Shown piece after piece: positions 17,297 through 26,384 of a stretch of 64,000 nt of DNA. The notes beneath the pieces were generated by a model that saw only the letters and a list, made by a program, of their open reading frames with translations, searched no databases and was not told the origin of the DNA. The translations under genes were made by a program, and so were the position numbers. The stretch comes from Tessaracoccus oleiagri (GTDB taxonomy: Bacteria > Actinomycetota > Actinomycetes > Propionibacteriales > Propionibacteriaceae), in the NCBI RefSeq assembly GCF_900103275.1, contig NZ_FNGP01000004.1:124001-188000 (forward strand). The letters are read 5' to 3'. Position 1 is the stretch's first letter. Each line of letters starts with the position of its first letter.

Positions 17297-18288
17297 GCGA
17301 GCGCCGCGCGTTCCCGCTGTTCGTCGCCTGCGTGGGCGTCTGGCTCGTCTGGGCGTCGAGCGCGCTGCTCAGGACCGGCAGCCCGCTGGACCTCGGCTCC
17401 CCGTATCTCCTGTCCCCGCTGCTGCTCGTGGCGGGCGTGGTGGCCGGGCGTGTGGCCGCCGAGCTGCGGCACAGGCTGGTGGTGCTCGCCGCGGTGGCGG
17501 GCGCGGGTCTGTGGCTCCTGGTGGCCGGCTCGATGTACCTGAATGCCCAGGCCGCCGTCGGCGTCCAACTCGTGGCCCTCGCGGGCCTGGTCCTCGTGAC
17601 CGAGCCGCGCGGGACGCGGGGCGCGCCCGGCCGCGCGGGGCTCACGGCCGCCGTCGCCGCCGTCGGGCTGCTGCTGGCCGCTCGGTCGGACGCGGCGGCC
17701 ACCCTGGCCCTGCCGCTCGTGGTGCTGGTCGCCGTCGTCGCCCGACGCGGGGACGGGCCACGCCGTCGCCCGGTGGTCGCGGCGGCGGCCGGGCTGCTGG
17801 CGATCGCAGCGGCCACCGTCACCTGGCTCGGCAGCCTCGACTCGTGGCCCGACGGGCTGGCCGCCAGCAGCAGCCTCAGCGCGGCGCGGCACACCCTGTG
17901 GGGTGACGCGATCGCCCTCTGGCGCACGCAGCCGCTCGTCGGCGCGGGCCCGGGCGCCTTCCGGGAGTACTCGGCCCTGGCGTCGTCGGACCCCGACCTC
18001 GCGACGGTGCACTCGTCCGTCCTCCAGGTCGGGGCCGAGCTGGGGCTGGTCGGCTGCGTCCTGTTCGCGGCCGTGCTCCTCTCGGGCCTGCGGCTGGCCT
18101 GCCTCGGCTCCAGGGCCGGCTCCGTGGTGGCGGTCGTGGCCTGGACCGCGCTGGGGGTGCACTCGGTGATCGACCACCTCTACGAGTTCCCGTCCGTCGT
18201 CCTCTCCGCGGGGGCGGTCCTGGGCTGGGCCGGGGCGACAGGTGGGCGCGGGACGTCGGTGCGACGCGCAGCGGCGCCCGCCGGGTGA
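17293..18288 (+). CDS. O-antigen-ligase-like polytopic membrane protein
   Basis: The 331-residue protein has about ten hydrophobic helices. Between the last groups lies a larger external loop with [27 protein letters not shown] and [19 protein letters not shown], the pattern of the Wzy_C/O-antigen ligase family that transfers or polymerises lipid-linked glycans or, in some members, sugars onto proteins. It is coupled to panE by ATGA, which gives no functional clue. Acceptor and donor are unknown; no glycosyltransferase cluster is nearby. Confidence 0.72.
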   Translation: MSERRAFPLFVACVGVWLVWASSALLRTGSPLDLGSPYLLSPLLLVAGVVAGRVAAELRHRLVVLAAVAGAGLWLLVAGSMYLNAQAAVGVQLVALAGLVLVTEPRGTRGAPGRAGLTAAVAAVGLLLAARSDAAATLALPLVVLVAVVARRGDGPRRRPVVAAAAGLLAIAAATVTWLGSLDSWPDGLAASSSLSAARHTLWGDAIALWRTQPLVGAGPGAFREYSALASSDPDLATVHSSVLQVGAELGLVGCVLFAAVLLSGLRLACLGSRAGSVVAVVAWTALGVHSVIDHLYEFPSVVLSAGAVLGWAGATGGRGTSVRRAAAPAG

Positions 18289-18317
18289 CTGACCGTCGGC
18301 CGTGGCAGAGTCGCCCC

Positions 18318-19145
18318 ATGGCATCCCTCGATCCGCACCCGCTGACCGGCCAGCGGTTCCCGTCGCCGGTGCCGCCCGGCACGGGCTGGCCCGAGGACCC
18401 CGCCGGGCCGGACACCGAGGCCGCGCACGACGCCGACGACGTCGCCCGCCTCGCCGGCGCCGCGTCCGACCAGCGCGACCTGGACGCTCACGTCTCGGTG
18501 TGCAGGGCCTGCCCGCGGCTCGTCGAGTGGCGTGAGGAGGTGGCCACCACGGGGCGCCGGGCGTCCTTCCGCGACCAGCCGTACTGGGGCAGACCGGTGC
18601 CGTCCTTCGGCGACCCCGACGCCGAGGTGCTGATCGTCGGGCTGGCCCCGGCGGCCAACGGTGCGAACCGGACCGGCCGGATGTTCACGGGGGACCGCTC
18701 CGGCGACTGGCTCTACGCCGCCCTGCACCGGACCGGGTACGCCAACTCGCCAACGGCGACCGCGGCGGGCGACGGCCTGCGGCTCTCGGGGGTGCGCATC
18801 ATCGCGACGGTCCGGTGCGCGCCCCCGGCCAACAAACCCACGCCCGCGGAGAAGGCCACCTGCGCGCCGTGGCTGGACCGGGAGCTCCGGTTCGCCGAGC
18901 AGCGGGTGCGGGCCATCCTGGCGCTCGGCTCGATCGGCTGGGACGCGGCGCTGGGCGCCGCCCGCCGTCTGGGCTGGGAGGTGCCGGTGCCCAAGCCGAG
19001 GTTCGGCCACGGCGCCGAGGCGCTGTTGGGGGCCGGCGATAGGCGCCCCGTGCGCCTCGTCGGCAGCTACCACGTGAGCCAGCAGAACACCTTCACCGGG
19101 AAGCTGACCGAGGCCATGCTCGACGAGGTGCTCACCCGGCTCTGA
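18318..19145 (+). CDS. Family 5 uracil-DNA glycosylase (UdgB-like)
   Basis: The 275-residue protein has the family 5 signature: [13 protein letters not shown] near residue 60, then [20 protein letters not shown] with the active-site Asn/Ala positions of the UDGb type, [16 protein letters not shown], and the C-terminal [16 protein letters not shown]. The paired cysteines suit the iron-sulfur cluster of families 4 and 5. These enzymes remove uracil and other deaminated bases from DNA. ATG 18318 has a -10-like CAGAGT six bases upstream; GTG 18285, which overlaps the previous stop, is the alternative and would add 11 residues. Confidence 0.88.
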   Translation: MASLDPHPLTGQRFPSPVPPGTGWPEDPAGPDTEAAHDADDVARLAGAASDQRDLDAHVSVCRACPRLVEWREEVATTGRRASFRDQPYWGRPVPSFGDPDAEVLIVGLAPAANGANRTGRMFTGDRSGDWLYAALHRTGYANSPTATAAGDGLRLSGVRIIATVRCAPPANKPTPAEKATCAPWLDRELRFAEQRVRAILALGSIGWDAALGAARRLGWEVPVPKPRFGHGAEALLGAGDRRPVRLVGSYHVSQQNTFTGKLTEAMLDEVLTRL

Positions 19146-19165
19146 GCCGGTGCACACTGGGCCTC

Positions 19166-19675
19166 ATGGACGTGCAGCGCATCATCCCCGTGCTCGGGGA
19201 CATCACGAAGCAGGACGTGGACGCCGTGGTCAACGCCGCGAACAACGCCATGCGCGGGGGAGGGGGCGTGGACGGCGCCATCCACCGTGCCGGGGGCCCG
19301 GCGGTGCTCGACGACTGCATCCGGCGCTTCCCGCAGGGGCTGGCCACCGGGGACGCCGGTTGGACCACGGCAGGGAACCTCCCGGCGAAATGGGTCATCC
19401 ACACCGTGGGCCCCAACCATGCGGCGGGACAGCGTGACCGTCGCCTTCTCGAGTCGTGCTACCGCAGGGCGCTCGAGGAGGCCGACGAACTGGGGGCGCG
19501 GAGCATCGCCTTCCCGCTGATCAGCGCCGGCATCTACGGGTGGCCCAAGGAGGACGCCATCCGGGCGGCGGTGGAGACGATCGTTGCCTCGCCGTCACAG
19601 GTTGGTCGCGTGGCGCTCGTCGCGCTCGACGAGGCGACGGTGGCGGCCATCCGCGAAGTGCTTCTAGGATCCTGA
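19166..19675 (+). CDS. Macrodomain protein (O-acetyl-ADP-ribose deacetylase type)
   Basis: The 169-residue protein is a single MacroD-type domain: GDITKQDVDAVVNAANNAM, the ADP-ribose loop RGGGGVDGAIHRAGG, AKWVIHTVGPNH, and FPLISAGIYGWPKEDAIRAA. MacroD enzymes remove ADP-ribose from proteins or nucleic acids and hydrolyse O-acetyl-ADP-ribose. No ADP-ribosyltransferase is adjacent. The gene ends at a strong hairpin shared with the tRNA on the other strand. Confidence 0.93.
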   Translation: MDVQRIIPVLGDITKQDVDAVVNAANNAMRGGGGVDGAIHRAGGPAVLDDCIRRFPQGLATGDAGWTTAGNLPAKWVIHTVGPNHAAGQRDRRLLESCYRRALEEADELGARSIAFPLISAGIYGWPKEDAIRAAVETIVASPSQVGRVALVALDEATVAAIREVLLGS

Positions 19676-19680
19676 ACGGC

Positions 19681-19712
19681 GACGGGGCCCGGCATTCCTG
19701 CCGGGCCCCGTC
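19681..19712. terminator. Bidirectional hairpin between the macrodomain gene and tRNA-Ala
   Basis: A 14 bp perfect stem (19681-19694 with 19699-19712), loop TTCC. It starts six bases after the macrodomain stop and nine bases beyond the 3' end of the opposing tRNA gene, so it can end both transcripts. Confidence 0.75.
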
Positions 19713-19720
19713 GGGAGGGG

Positions 19721-19793
19721 TGGAGCTAAGGGGATTCGAACCCCTGACCTCTTCCATGCCATGGAAGCGCGCTACCAACTGCGCCATAGCCCC
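19721..19793 (-). tRNA. tRNA-Ala, anticodon GGC
   Basis: Read on the minus strand, a full cloverleaf is present: acceptor GGGGCTA with TAGCTCC (one G-U pair), D stem GCGC/GCGC with AGTTGGTA loop, anticodon stem CTTCC/GGAAG with loop ATGGCAT (anticodon GGC, Ala codon GCC), variable AGGTC, T stem AGGGG/CCCCT with TTCGAAT loop, and discriminator A. CCA is not encoded. It is 73 bases long. Confidence 0.97.
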
Positions 19794-19880
19794 AGGTTTG
19801 TGTCGTTTTGTGACCCGATGAACGATAGCGCATGCCGGAGGAAAAGGAAAAATCGGGATGCGGGCGGTACCGTGTGCGAC

Positions 19881-20579
19881 GTGAGGAGTGCGCGGATCTC
19901 GATGCTCGACGTCGACGGGCTCCGCGTCGAGCTTCGCCGGGGCCCGGTGAAGAGCGTGCGGCTGGGAGTGCGCCCCGACGGCAGTGTGCGGCTCAGCGCA
20001 CCGTCGCGGGCCCCGGAGCAGCGGCTCCGCGACTTCGTCCGCGAGCACCGACAGTGGCTCGTCGAGCAGAAGGACCGGCAGGACGCCCGGCGGGCCCCCG
20101 CGGACCACCTGCGCCACGGCGGGCGGGTGCGGCTGTGGGGGCGCTGGCTGGAGGTCGTCCGCGAGCACGGCAGTCGCGCAGGTGCCCAGGTCCGGGAGGG
20201 CCGGGTCCACATCGTCGCGCCCGACGACGCGGCCGCGGAACGTGCGGTGGAGCGCCTCCGCCGTCGCGAGATCGGCGCCAGGGTGGAGGCGATCGCGCCG
20301 GCGCTGGAGCAACGGGTCGGGCGGGCGCCCGTCGCCTACCGCTACCGCATGATGGTCTCCCGCTGGGGCACCTGCAACGTCGTGAGCCGACACATCACCC
20401 TCAACACCTGGCTCGTGCAACGGCCGCCGGACGAACTGGAGTACGTCCTGGTGCACGAACTGGCGCACCTCGTCGAGCGCGGCCATGGCCCGCGCTTCCG
20501 CGCCGTCATGGATGCTGCGCTGCCCGGCTGGCGAGGGATCCGTGAGCGCCTGCAGTCGGAGGCCCCGCCCCAGCCATGA
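19881..20579 (+). CDS. DUF45/YgjP-type zinc metallopeptidase
   Basis: The protein (232 residues from this start) has an N-terminal beta region (VELRRGPVKSVRLGVRPDG), a helical middle, and the zinc site VLVHELAHLVERGHGPRF, where the two His of HELAH and the later His bind metal. YRMMVSRWGTCN precedes it, as in the DUF45/YgjP-like family. The GTG at 19881 is supported by TACCGT seven bases upstream; GTG 19872 and ATG 19902 are alternatives. The frame continues upstream through the tRNA, which cannot be coding. Physiological substrate unknown. It overlaps the next gene by ATGA. Confidence 0.82.
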   Translation: MRSARISMLDVDGLRVELRRGPVKSVRLGVRPDGSVRLSAPSRAPEQRLRDFVREHRQWLVEQKDRQDARRAPADHLRHGGRVRLWGRWLEVVREHGSRAGAQVREGRVHIVAPDDAAAERAVERLRRREIGARVEAIAPALEQRVGRAPVAYRYRMMVSRWGTCNVVSRHITLNTWLVQRPPDELEYVLVHELAHLVERGHGPRFRAVMDAALPGWRGIRERLQSEAPPQP

Positions 20580-21466
20580 GCACACCACCCGCGACACTCC
20601 CCGCCGAGCGGTGGCGTCCACTGGCCGAGGCGCATCGCGAGGAGGTCCGCGCCGAGCTGGCCGACGTGGTGCGGCGCCGTGACCGCGCAGAGAAGCACCC
20701 CGTGGACGACTTCCTCTTCCACTACTACAACCTCCGGCCCTCGCACCTCGCCCAGTGGCACCCCGGCGTGGGGACCGCGGTGGAGGACGACGGCACCTGG
20801 CCGCAGCCCACCTACGTCGTCGAGGTCGGCGCCGCCAGGCTCGACGAGGCGCACCTCCTGTCCCGACGTCGTGGGACGGTCGAGACCGCCGCCAGGCTAC
20901 TGACCGCGGCCGCTGGCAAGGAACCCAGGTTCGGCTGCTTCGGCATGCACGAGTGGGCCATGGTGTACCGGCTCGAGGACGGGCAGGCGCGGCACCCCTA
21001 CCTGCCGCTGCGCTACCCGCGTGAGGAGCTCGCCCGGATCGTCGAGGAGGTCGGCTGCCGCTGCTCGCACTACGACGCGTTCCGGTTCTTCACCCCACCC
21101 GCGAGGCCGCTCAACCTGCTGGCGCCGACGAGGGAGCGGCAGGCGGACCTCGACCAGCCGGGCTGCCTCCACGTCAACATGGACCTCTACAAATGGGCCG
21201 GCAAGCTCTGGCCCGCCGTCTCGTCGTCGCTGCTGCTGGAGACCTTCCGGCTCGCCCGGGACATCCGGGTGGTCGACATGCGCGCATCCGCCTACGACCT
21301 CACCGACTGGGGGTACCCGGCGATCCCCGTGGAGACGGCCGCGGGGCGGGCGGAATACGTGCGCCTGCAGCGGGGTTTCACCGCGCGCGCCGAGCCCCTG
21401 CGCGCCGCGCTGATCACGGTTGTGCAACGACTCGGCGTGGCTGCTCCGAATCCGGAAAATTCTTGA
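20576..21466 (+). CDS. Conserved actinobacterial protein, often labelled 3-methyladenine DNA glycosylase
   Basis: The 296-residue protein matches a family common in actinobacteria: LADVVRRRDRAEKHPVDDF, FLFHYYNLRPSHLAQWHPG, EPRFGCFGMHEWAMVYR, CRCSHYDAFRFFTPPARPLN and PGCLHVNMDLYKWAGKL are its conserved blocks. Many His, Cys and Asp residues in these blocks suggest a metal-binding enzyme. Databases often call it a 3-methyladenine DNA glycosylase, but I see no helix-hairpin-helix or other glycosylase motif and regard that label as unproven. It is translationally coupled to the peptidase gene. Confidence 0.7.
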   Translation: MSTPPATLPAERWRPLAEAHREEVRAELADVVRRRDRAEKHPVDDFLFHYYNLRPSHLAQWHPGVGTAVEDDGTWPQPTYVVEVGAARLDEAHLLSRRRGTVETAARLLTAAAGKEPRFGCFGMHEWAMVYRLEDGQARHPYLPLRYPREELARIVEEVGCRCSHYDAFRFFTPPARPLNLLAPTRERQADLDQPGCLHVNMDLYKWAGKLWPAVSSSLLLETFRLARDIRVVDMRASAYDLTDWGYPAIPVETAAGRAEYVRLQRGFTARAEPLRAALITVVQRLGVAAPNPENS

Positions 21467-21555
21467 CAACCTGACCCCGCACCCCATGCGTAGTAGAGAT
21501 GCAAGGCCACCTGGACCTGCATCCTTCTTCCCCAACCTGCGAGATTGAGGTCGTC

Positions 21556-22734
21556 ATGAGAGTTCGCAATGCGCTCACGAGCATTGTCGTTGCGCTGTTC
21601 GTAGGGATCGGCGCATCCGGGTGCGCCACGCAGCCCGTCACGACGCCCCGCGCGCCGGTGGCGCCGCCGGTCAGCCAGCCGGCCGACCCCGTCCCCACGG
21701 ACACCGCCGCCCCGGAGCCCGCCCCCGCGGCGCCAAGCCCCACCGTCGATCCCACCCCGACGACGCCCGCTCCGACGACGCCGGCCGACCCGACGCCCAC
21801 CCCGTCCGCCCCGGAGAGCCCGACGCCCGAGCCCACCCCGCGGGCGCTCTTCGAACGCGGTGACGAGGGCGACGACATCCGCGCGATCCAGCACCGACTG
21901 CTGCAGCTCCAGTGGTTCGAGGGGCCCGTCACGGGAACGTTCGGACCGGCCACCCAGGCCTCCGTGGAGGGCTTCCAGGCCAAGCGGGGCCTGCCCGTCA
22001 CCGGTGCCATCGATGCCGTCACCCTCGAACGGCTCGAGGCGATGACCGAGACGCCCACCCACGACGAGATGTACAACGTCCTGAAGCCCGGGCCCACCAT
22101 CCTGGGACCCGGCGCCAAGGGTGACGCGGTGAAGGACCTGCAGGCCAGGCTCCGCCAGATCGGCTGGTACGCCGGCAAGGTGGACGGCATCTTCGGCGAC
22201 CAGACCAAGAGCGGCATCTCCGGGTTCCAGGAGAAGCGCGGCTTCCCGGTGACCGGTGCCGTCGACCAGCGCACCCTCGACAAGGTGCACGAGATGACCA
22301 GGAAGCCCACCTCCGACGAGCTGAACAACATCTTCCCGTCCGCCAAGCCGTCCTCGCTGCGTCTCGACGAGCGCTGCACGACCGGTCGCGCCATCTGCAT
22401 CTCCAAGAAGGAGCGCAAGCTGGCCTGGGTGGTCGACGGCGACGTCAAGATGATCGTCGACGTGCGCTTCGGGTCCGAGATGACCCCCACCAGGGAGGGG
22501 ACGTTCTCCGTCCAGTGGAAGTCCCGCGACCACGTCTCGTCGCTGTACGACACGCCGATGCCCTACGCCCTGTTCTTCAGCGGTGGCCAGGCCGTGCACT
22601 ACTCCGCCGACTTCGCCGCCCGCGGCTACAACGGGGCCTCGCACGGTTGCGTGAACGTGCGCGACAAGGCGGCAGTCGCGAGCCTGTTCGACCTGGCGAA
22701 GGTCGGCGACAAGGTCATCGTCTACTCGGACTGA
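21556..22734 (+). CDS. L,D-transpeptidase lipoprotein with two peptidoglycan-binding domains
   Basis: The 392-residue protein starts with a lipoprotein-like signal (VALFVGIGASGCATQ, lipid cysteine near residue 23), then a Pro/Thr-rich spacer of about 70 residues. Two PG_binding_1 domains follow, each with an LQ.W/LRQIGWY...VDGIFGxxT...FQxKRGxPVTGxVD pattern (about residues 105-165 and 180-250). The C-terminal YkuD domain has the catalytic motif SHGCVNVRD. Such enzymes form 3-3 cross-links in, or attach proteins to, the cell wall. The ATG follows GATTGAGGTCGTC; a TTGACA at 21463 lies upstream but I find no well-spaced -10 partner. Confidence 0.9.
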   Translation: MRVRNALTSIVVALFVGIGASGCATQPVTTPRAPVAPPVSQPADPVPTDTAAPEPAPAAPSPTVDPTPTTPAPTTPADPTPTPSAPESPTPEPTPRALFERGDEGDDIRAIQHRLLQLQWFEGPVTGTFGPATQASVEGFQAKRGLPVTGAIDAVTLERLEAMTETPTHDEMYNVLKPGPTILGPGAKGDAVKDLQARLRQIGWYAGKVDGIFGDQTKSGISGFQEKRGFPVTGAVDQRTLDKVHEMTRKPTSDELNNIFPSAKPSSLRLDERCTTGRAICISKKERKLAWVVDGDVKMIVDVRFGSEMTPTREGTFSVQWKSRDHVSSLYDTPMPYALFFSGGQAVHYSADFAARGYNGASHGCVNVRDKAAVASLFDLAKVGDKVIVYSD

Positions 22735-22840
22735 TGGCCGTCGGCGATCGGGATCGCGCCTCGGCGTGTACCCCATCGACCCCACCGGGCGTAGAGTCTT
22801 CCTCGGCCGGTGGGGCCGCCGCACGTCTGAGGAGAGCTAG

Positions 22841-23773
22841 TTGATTCCCGTCGCGATCCTGCTGCAGGTCATCGGCTCGTTCCTCTTCGCGGGCGGGGCC
22901 ATCCTGCAGAGCCTCGGGGTGCGGTCGACCTTCGACCACGGCGGGCACGCCTCCGACAACAGGCTCTCCCTCGCGGGCCTGTTCCGGCTCTTCCTGATCC
23001 CTCGCTGGGCGCTCGGCCTGCTCTGCGTGCTCATCGGGGCGGCCATCAACTTCACGGCCCTGACGCTGGCGCCCGTGGCCGTCGTCCAGCCCGTCGGCAT
23101 CCTGGCGGTGTCCTGGTCCGTGATCCTGTCGTCCTGGGTCCACAAGCACAGGATCCCGCCGAACGTGTGGGTGGCGGTCGTCATCACGCTCGTCGGCCTC
23201 GTGGGGTTCACGCTCATCTCGTCCACGCACGCCACGGGCAACCAGGAGGCGCGGACCGTGCCCCTTGTCATCACGTTCGTCGTGGTCGTCTCCATCTGCC
23301 TGGGCCTCGCAGCGCTCGCTCCCAGGGCCGTCCCGTGGCTGAAGGCGACGCTCTGGTCGTCGATCGGCGCCACGCTCTACGGCATGGCCACGGGGATGTT
23401 GAAGGCCACGGCCGACCTGATCATCCGCTACGACAACCCGCTCCTCGACCCGCAGGTCATCCTGACGGTGGCGATGATGCTGACCGGGTTCGTCGGTGGC
23501 GCCTGGATGATCCAGCAGGGTTACGCGTCAGGGCCGGCGGAGATCACCGTGGCGACCATGACCACGGTGGACCCGTTCGTGGCCGTACTCTTCGGGTTGA
23601 TCGTGCTCGGCGAGGGTTCGCAACTCGGGCTGCTGCCCGGTGTCGGCATGGCGGCGATGGGTGCGGTCGCCATCTACGGCGTCGTCCTGCTCAGCCGGTT
23701 CCACCCCGAGGCCCAGGACGAGCACGAGGCGCGCACCCGGGCCAGCCACACCCCGCCCGTCCACCCGGTCTAG
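22841..23773 (+). CDS. DMT-type (EamA-like) membrane transporter
   Basis: The 310-residue protein has about nine to ten hydrophobic helices arranged as two EamA-like halves (LFAGGAILQSLG, APVAVVQPVGILAVSWSVIL; then AEITVATMTTVDPFVAVLFG near the end), as in drug/metabolite transporter superfamily exporters of actinobacteria. The TTG start is chosen because GAGGAGAG lies six to eight bases upstream and the first helix begins immediately. The substrate is unknown. Its stop overlaps the stop of the convergent gene. Confidence 0.8.
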   Translation: MIPVAILLQVIGSFLFAGGAILQSLGVRSTFDHGGHASDNRLSLAGLFRLFLIPRWALGLLCVLIGAAINFTALTLAPVAVVQPVGILAVSWSVILSSWVHKHRIPPNVWVAVVITLVGLVGFTLISSTHATGNQEARTVPLVITFVVVVSICLGLAALAPRAVPWLKATLWSSIGATLYGMATGMLKATADLIIRYDNPLLDPQVILTVAMMLTGFVGGAWMIQQGYASGPAEITVATMTTVDPFVAVLFGLIVLGEGSQLGLLPGVGMAAMGAVAIYGVVLLSRFHPEAQDEHEARTRASHTPPVHPV

Positions 23774-24387
23774 CCGCTGATCGGCAGTGCCGTGATCGCC
23801 CGCCCCGTCACGGTCGTGAGCACGAACGACGCGTCGCCACGCGGCATGGAGAAGGTCACCGTGCCGGTCGCGGGGGAGCCCTCCGACACCTCGATCACGC
23901 GGTCCACGTCGGGCACGTAGCTCTGGCGTGTCTCGTTGTCGAACATGAAGAACGTGAAGCGCCGCGTGCCCTCGTCGGAGGTGATCCGGTAGTCCACCTC
24001 CACCCCGGTGTCGGTCCACCGGTGGGCGGTCACCTCGAACACGCCGGTGCCGTTGCCCTCGTACGGGAGGGCGTTGCCCGTCAGCGAGGGGCTCGGGAAG
24101 GCGCTCGCCGGGGGTTGCTCCGACGGGACGGCTTCGGGTTGCCCCGGCCGCAGCAGCAGGAAGACCAGCAACGCCGCGATCACGCCGAGGACGCCCAGGA
24201 CCCATGGCCAGACGGGTTTCCTTGGTGGCTGCAGGTCCGGGAGGGAGGGCATGACCGGTCGGTCGCCGAACGGCTGCCGCGGGTCGCGCCCGGTGTGGTC
24301 ACGGAACTGGGTGGGACGCCACTCCGGGTCCTGCTGCGCCCAAGGATTGCGGGGCTCCCCGTTCTGGTTCCACTCCTGGTTGCTCAT
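23770..24387 (-). CDS. Uncharacterised single-pass membrane protein
   Basis: The 205-residue product has a polar Gln/Asn/Pro-rich N-terminus of about 60 residues (MSNQEWNQNGEPRNPW), one transmembrane helix (VWPWVLGVLGVIAALLVFLLL), and an external beta-rich domain with VFEVTAHRWTDTGVEVDYRI and RRFTFFMFDNETRQSYVPD. This layout is common among actinobacterial surface proteins of unknown role. ATG 24387 is preferred; GTG 24393 is two codons upstream. It is convergent with the transporter and divergent from the DUF4192 gene. Confidence 0.72.
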   Translation of the reverse strand: MSNQEWNQNGEPRNPWAQQDPEWRPTQFRDHTGRDPRQPFGDRPVMPSLPDLQPPRKPVWPWVLGVLGVIAALLVFLLLRPGQPEAVPSEQPPASAFPSPSLTGNALPYEGNGTGVFEVTAHRWTDTGVEVDYRITSDEGTRRFTFFMFDNETRQSYVPDVDRVIEVSEGSPATGTVTFSMPRGDASFVLTTVTGRAITALPISG

Positions 24388-24470
24388 GACCACAGAGCGT
24401 ACTTCGTGCGTTTGTCCACAGGCGCCGGATCGCGCGGGAACCGCGCCGCGCTCGTGACCACAGTGCGGGC

Positions 24471-25376
24471 ATGACAGACACCGAACACACCATCCGAGTC
24501 GTCACCCGCAACGACCTCTTGTCCCTGCCCGCCGTGATGCTGGGCTTCGAGCCCGAGGAGTCGCTGGTCATGTTGCACCTGCTGGGCAACGGGGTGGAGT
24601 TCTGCACCCGCGTGGACGCGGACGTGCTCATCGACTCGCCGGAGCACCTGCTCGCCCAGATCCTCAGCGCCGGCGCGTCGCCCGCGCGCGTGGACGGACG
24701 ATGGGTGCTGATGCTGTACTCGCACACCCCGCTGGACTACGTCCGCGCCGTCGAGGAACTCGCGTTCCAGATGGGTGGTGCCCCCATGGTGGTCGCCACC
24801 GACTCGGTCCGATCCTGGGACGTCGTCGCGGGCCTCCTCCTGGACGAGCTCCCCTTCGATCCCAGCGTCTCGCCCGTGACGGCGGACGCCGTCTGGCGGG
24901 CGGTTCCGCTCGGCAGGACGAGGGAGGAGGTCGTCGCAGAGCTGGGCGAGTGGGATCCCTGCCCGGAATGCGTCGAGCACGCCCGCGACGTCGTGCCGGG
25001 GTTGGACCCCGGCTCCCGCCTCGCGCTCCTCGCCACCTTCCTCGAGGAGGACGACCGGGACGAGCCCGAGACCGCGCTGCTGGCCGGGCTGCTGGGGGAG
25101 GAGGAGTGCTTCGCGGAGGTGCTGGCCCGCATGTCCGTGCCCACGGCCCCGGCGCTGCGCGACGTGTTGGTGGAGGCCCGGACGCAGGCGCCGCCGGAGT
25201 GCCTCCCGAACGTCACCGCGTTGCTGGCGCTCGCTTGCTGGCTGTCGGGGGAGGGCGCCCTGACCAGCGAGTGCCTCGTCGAGCTCGACGAGCTGGAGCA
25301 GGGGCACCCGCTCGGCGCCATGATCCGGACGATGCAACAACTCGCGATCCCTCCGTCACGATGGGATGAGGACTGA
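24471..25376 (+). CDS. DUF4192 domain protein
   Basis: The 301-residue protein matches DUF4192, a family almost confined to actinobacteria: RNDLLSLPAVMLGFEPEESLVMLHL at the N-terminus, VLMLYSHTPLDYVRAVEEL, and VTALLALACWLSGEGAL with acidic surroundings toward the C-terminus. It has no signal peptide or membrane helix. The function of the family is not known. A CACAGT hexamer lies six bases before the ATG, so a leaderless start is likely. Confidence 0.85.
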   Translation: MTDTEHTIRVVTRNDLLSLPAVMLGFEPEESLVMLHLLGNGVEFCTRVDADVLIDSPEHLLAQILSAGASPARVDGRWVLMLYSHTPLDYVRAVEELAFQMGGAPMVVATDSVRSWDVVAGLLLDELPFDPSVSPVTADAVWRAVPLGRTREEVVAELGEWDPCPECVEHARDVVPGLDPGSRLALLATFLEEDDRDEPETALLAGLLGEEECFAEVLARMSVPTAPALRDVLVEARTQAPPECLPNVTALLALACWLSGEGALTSECLVELDELEQGHPLGAMIRTMQQLAIPPSRWDED

Positions 25377-25389
25377 CTATCGTGTGCCT

Positions 25390-26304
25390 ATGTCCTTCGT
25401 GGTTCTGGGCGAAGCCCTGATCGATCTCATCCCCGTCGAGCGCAGCTCGTCCTCCGCCAGCACCTGGGTGGCCCGCTCCGGTGGCAGCCCGCTCAACACC
25501 GCCGCCGCGCTCGGCCGGCTCGGCCGGGAGGTGAGCTTCCTCGGACGGCTGGGCGACGACGCCTTCGGCCGGCAGCTGGCGGAGCACCTCGAGGACCACG
25601 GCGTGGGGCTGGAGCTCGCGGTGCGCACCTCGGACCCCACGACGCTGGCCGTCGTGTCGATCGCCGACGACGGCAAGGCGAGCTACGCCTTCCACACCCA
25701 CGCCACCACCAACTGCAACTGGCGGCCGGAGGAGTTCCCCGCCATCCCCGCCGACCGCTGGCTCCACTTCGGCTCCATCGGCACCGTGATGGAGCCTTCC
25801 TTCGAGCCGCTCTACGCCTTCCTGTCGACCATTCCCAACCCGAAGAGCTTCGACCTCAACGTCCGTCCCACCGTCATACCCGACCGCGGGGAGTACCGCA
25901 CCAAGATCGACGCACTGCTCTCGCTGGTCGGCCGCACGGACGGGTTCGCGAAGGCCTCCGACGAGGACCTGGAGTGGCTCAGCGACGACGGGGTCGACCC
26001 GCTGGTCACCGCGAGCGAGTGGACACGGCGCTACGGCCTCGGGTTCTTCATCGTCACCCTGGGCGCGGAGGGGGCGGTCGCCGTCGGTCCCGACGGGGAG
26101 CTGGCCCGGGCCCCGGGTAGGCGGGTGGACGTCGTCGACACCGTCGGCGCAGGCGACACCTTCACGGCCGGCTTCCTTGCGCGCTACGACGGGTCGAACA
26201 CCCAGGAGGCGCTCGAGTACGGGGTCGGTGCGGCGGCGCTCGTCTGCACCCGTGCCGGTGCACAGCCGCCCACAGCCTCGGAGCTGGACGCCTTCCTCGC
26301 CTGA
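25390..26304 (+). CDS. PfkB family carbohydrate kinase (fructokinase-like)
   Basis: The 304-residue protein has the PfkB fold: [16 protein letters not shown] at the start, [36 protein letters not shown], and the ATP/anion-hole motif [13 protein letters not shown] with the catalytic Asp. Among PfkB kinases this N-terminus is closest to bacterial fructokinases, but the sugar is not proven. The ATG at 25390 lies six bases after TATCGT; the preceding ATG in frame (25366) is inside the DUF4192 gene. No transporter or sugar operon is adjacent. Confidence 0.88.
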   Translation: MSFVVLGEALIDLIPVERSSSSASTWVARSGGSPLNTAAALGRLGREVSFLGRLGDDAFGRQLAEHLEDHGVGLELAVRTSDPTTLAVVSIADDGKASYAFHTHATTNCNWRPEEFPAIPADRWLHFGSIGTVMEPSFEPLYAFLSTIPNPKSFDLNVRPTVIPDRGEYRTKIDALLSLVGRTDGFAKASDEDLEWLSDDGVDPLVTASEWTRRYGLGFFIVTLGAEGAVAVGPDGELARAPGRRVDVVDTVGAGDTFTAGFLARYDGSNTQEALEYGVGAAALVCTRAGAQPPTASELDAFLA

Positions 26305-26384
26305 GCCCACGCCCGGCGGGCGGCGGCCACCTCCCGGGCGAGGCGCGGTATATTGACCCGGCAGTACGCATTTGGAGGAGAAGC

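Noticed and set aside
19721-19793. tRNA-Ala as the attachment site of an integrated element
   Set aside because: No integrase, no repeat of the tRNA 3' end and no accessory genes are found beside it.
21463-21496. TTGACA as promoter of the L,D-transpeptidase
   Set aside because: No -10-like hexamer lies 16-18 bases downstream; TAGTAG is 22 bases away.
26305-26384. T-box or leucine leader before leuS
   Set aside because: The 80-base gap is too short and shows no T-box sequence or hairpin pair.
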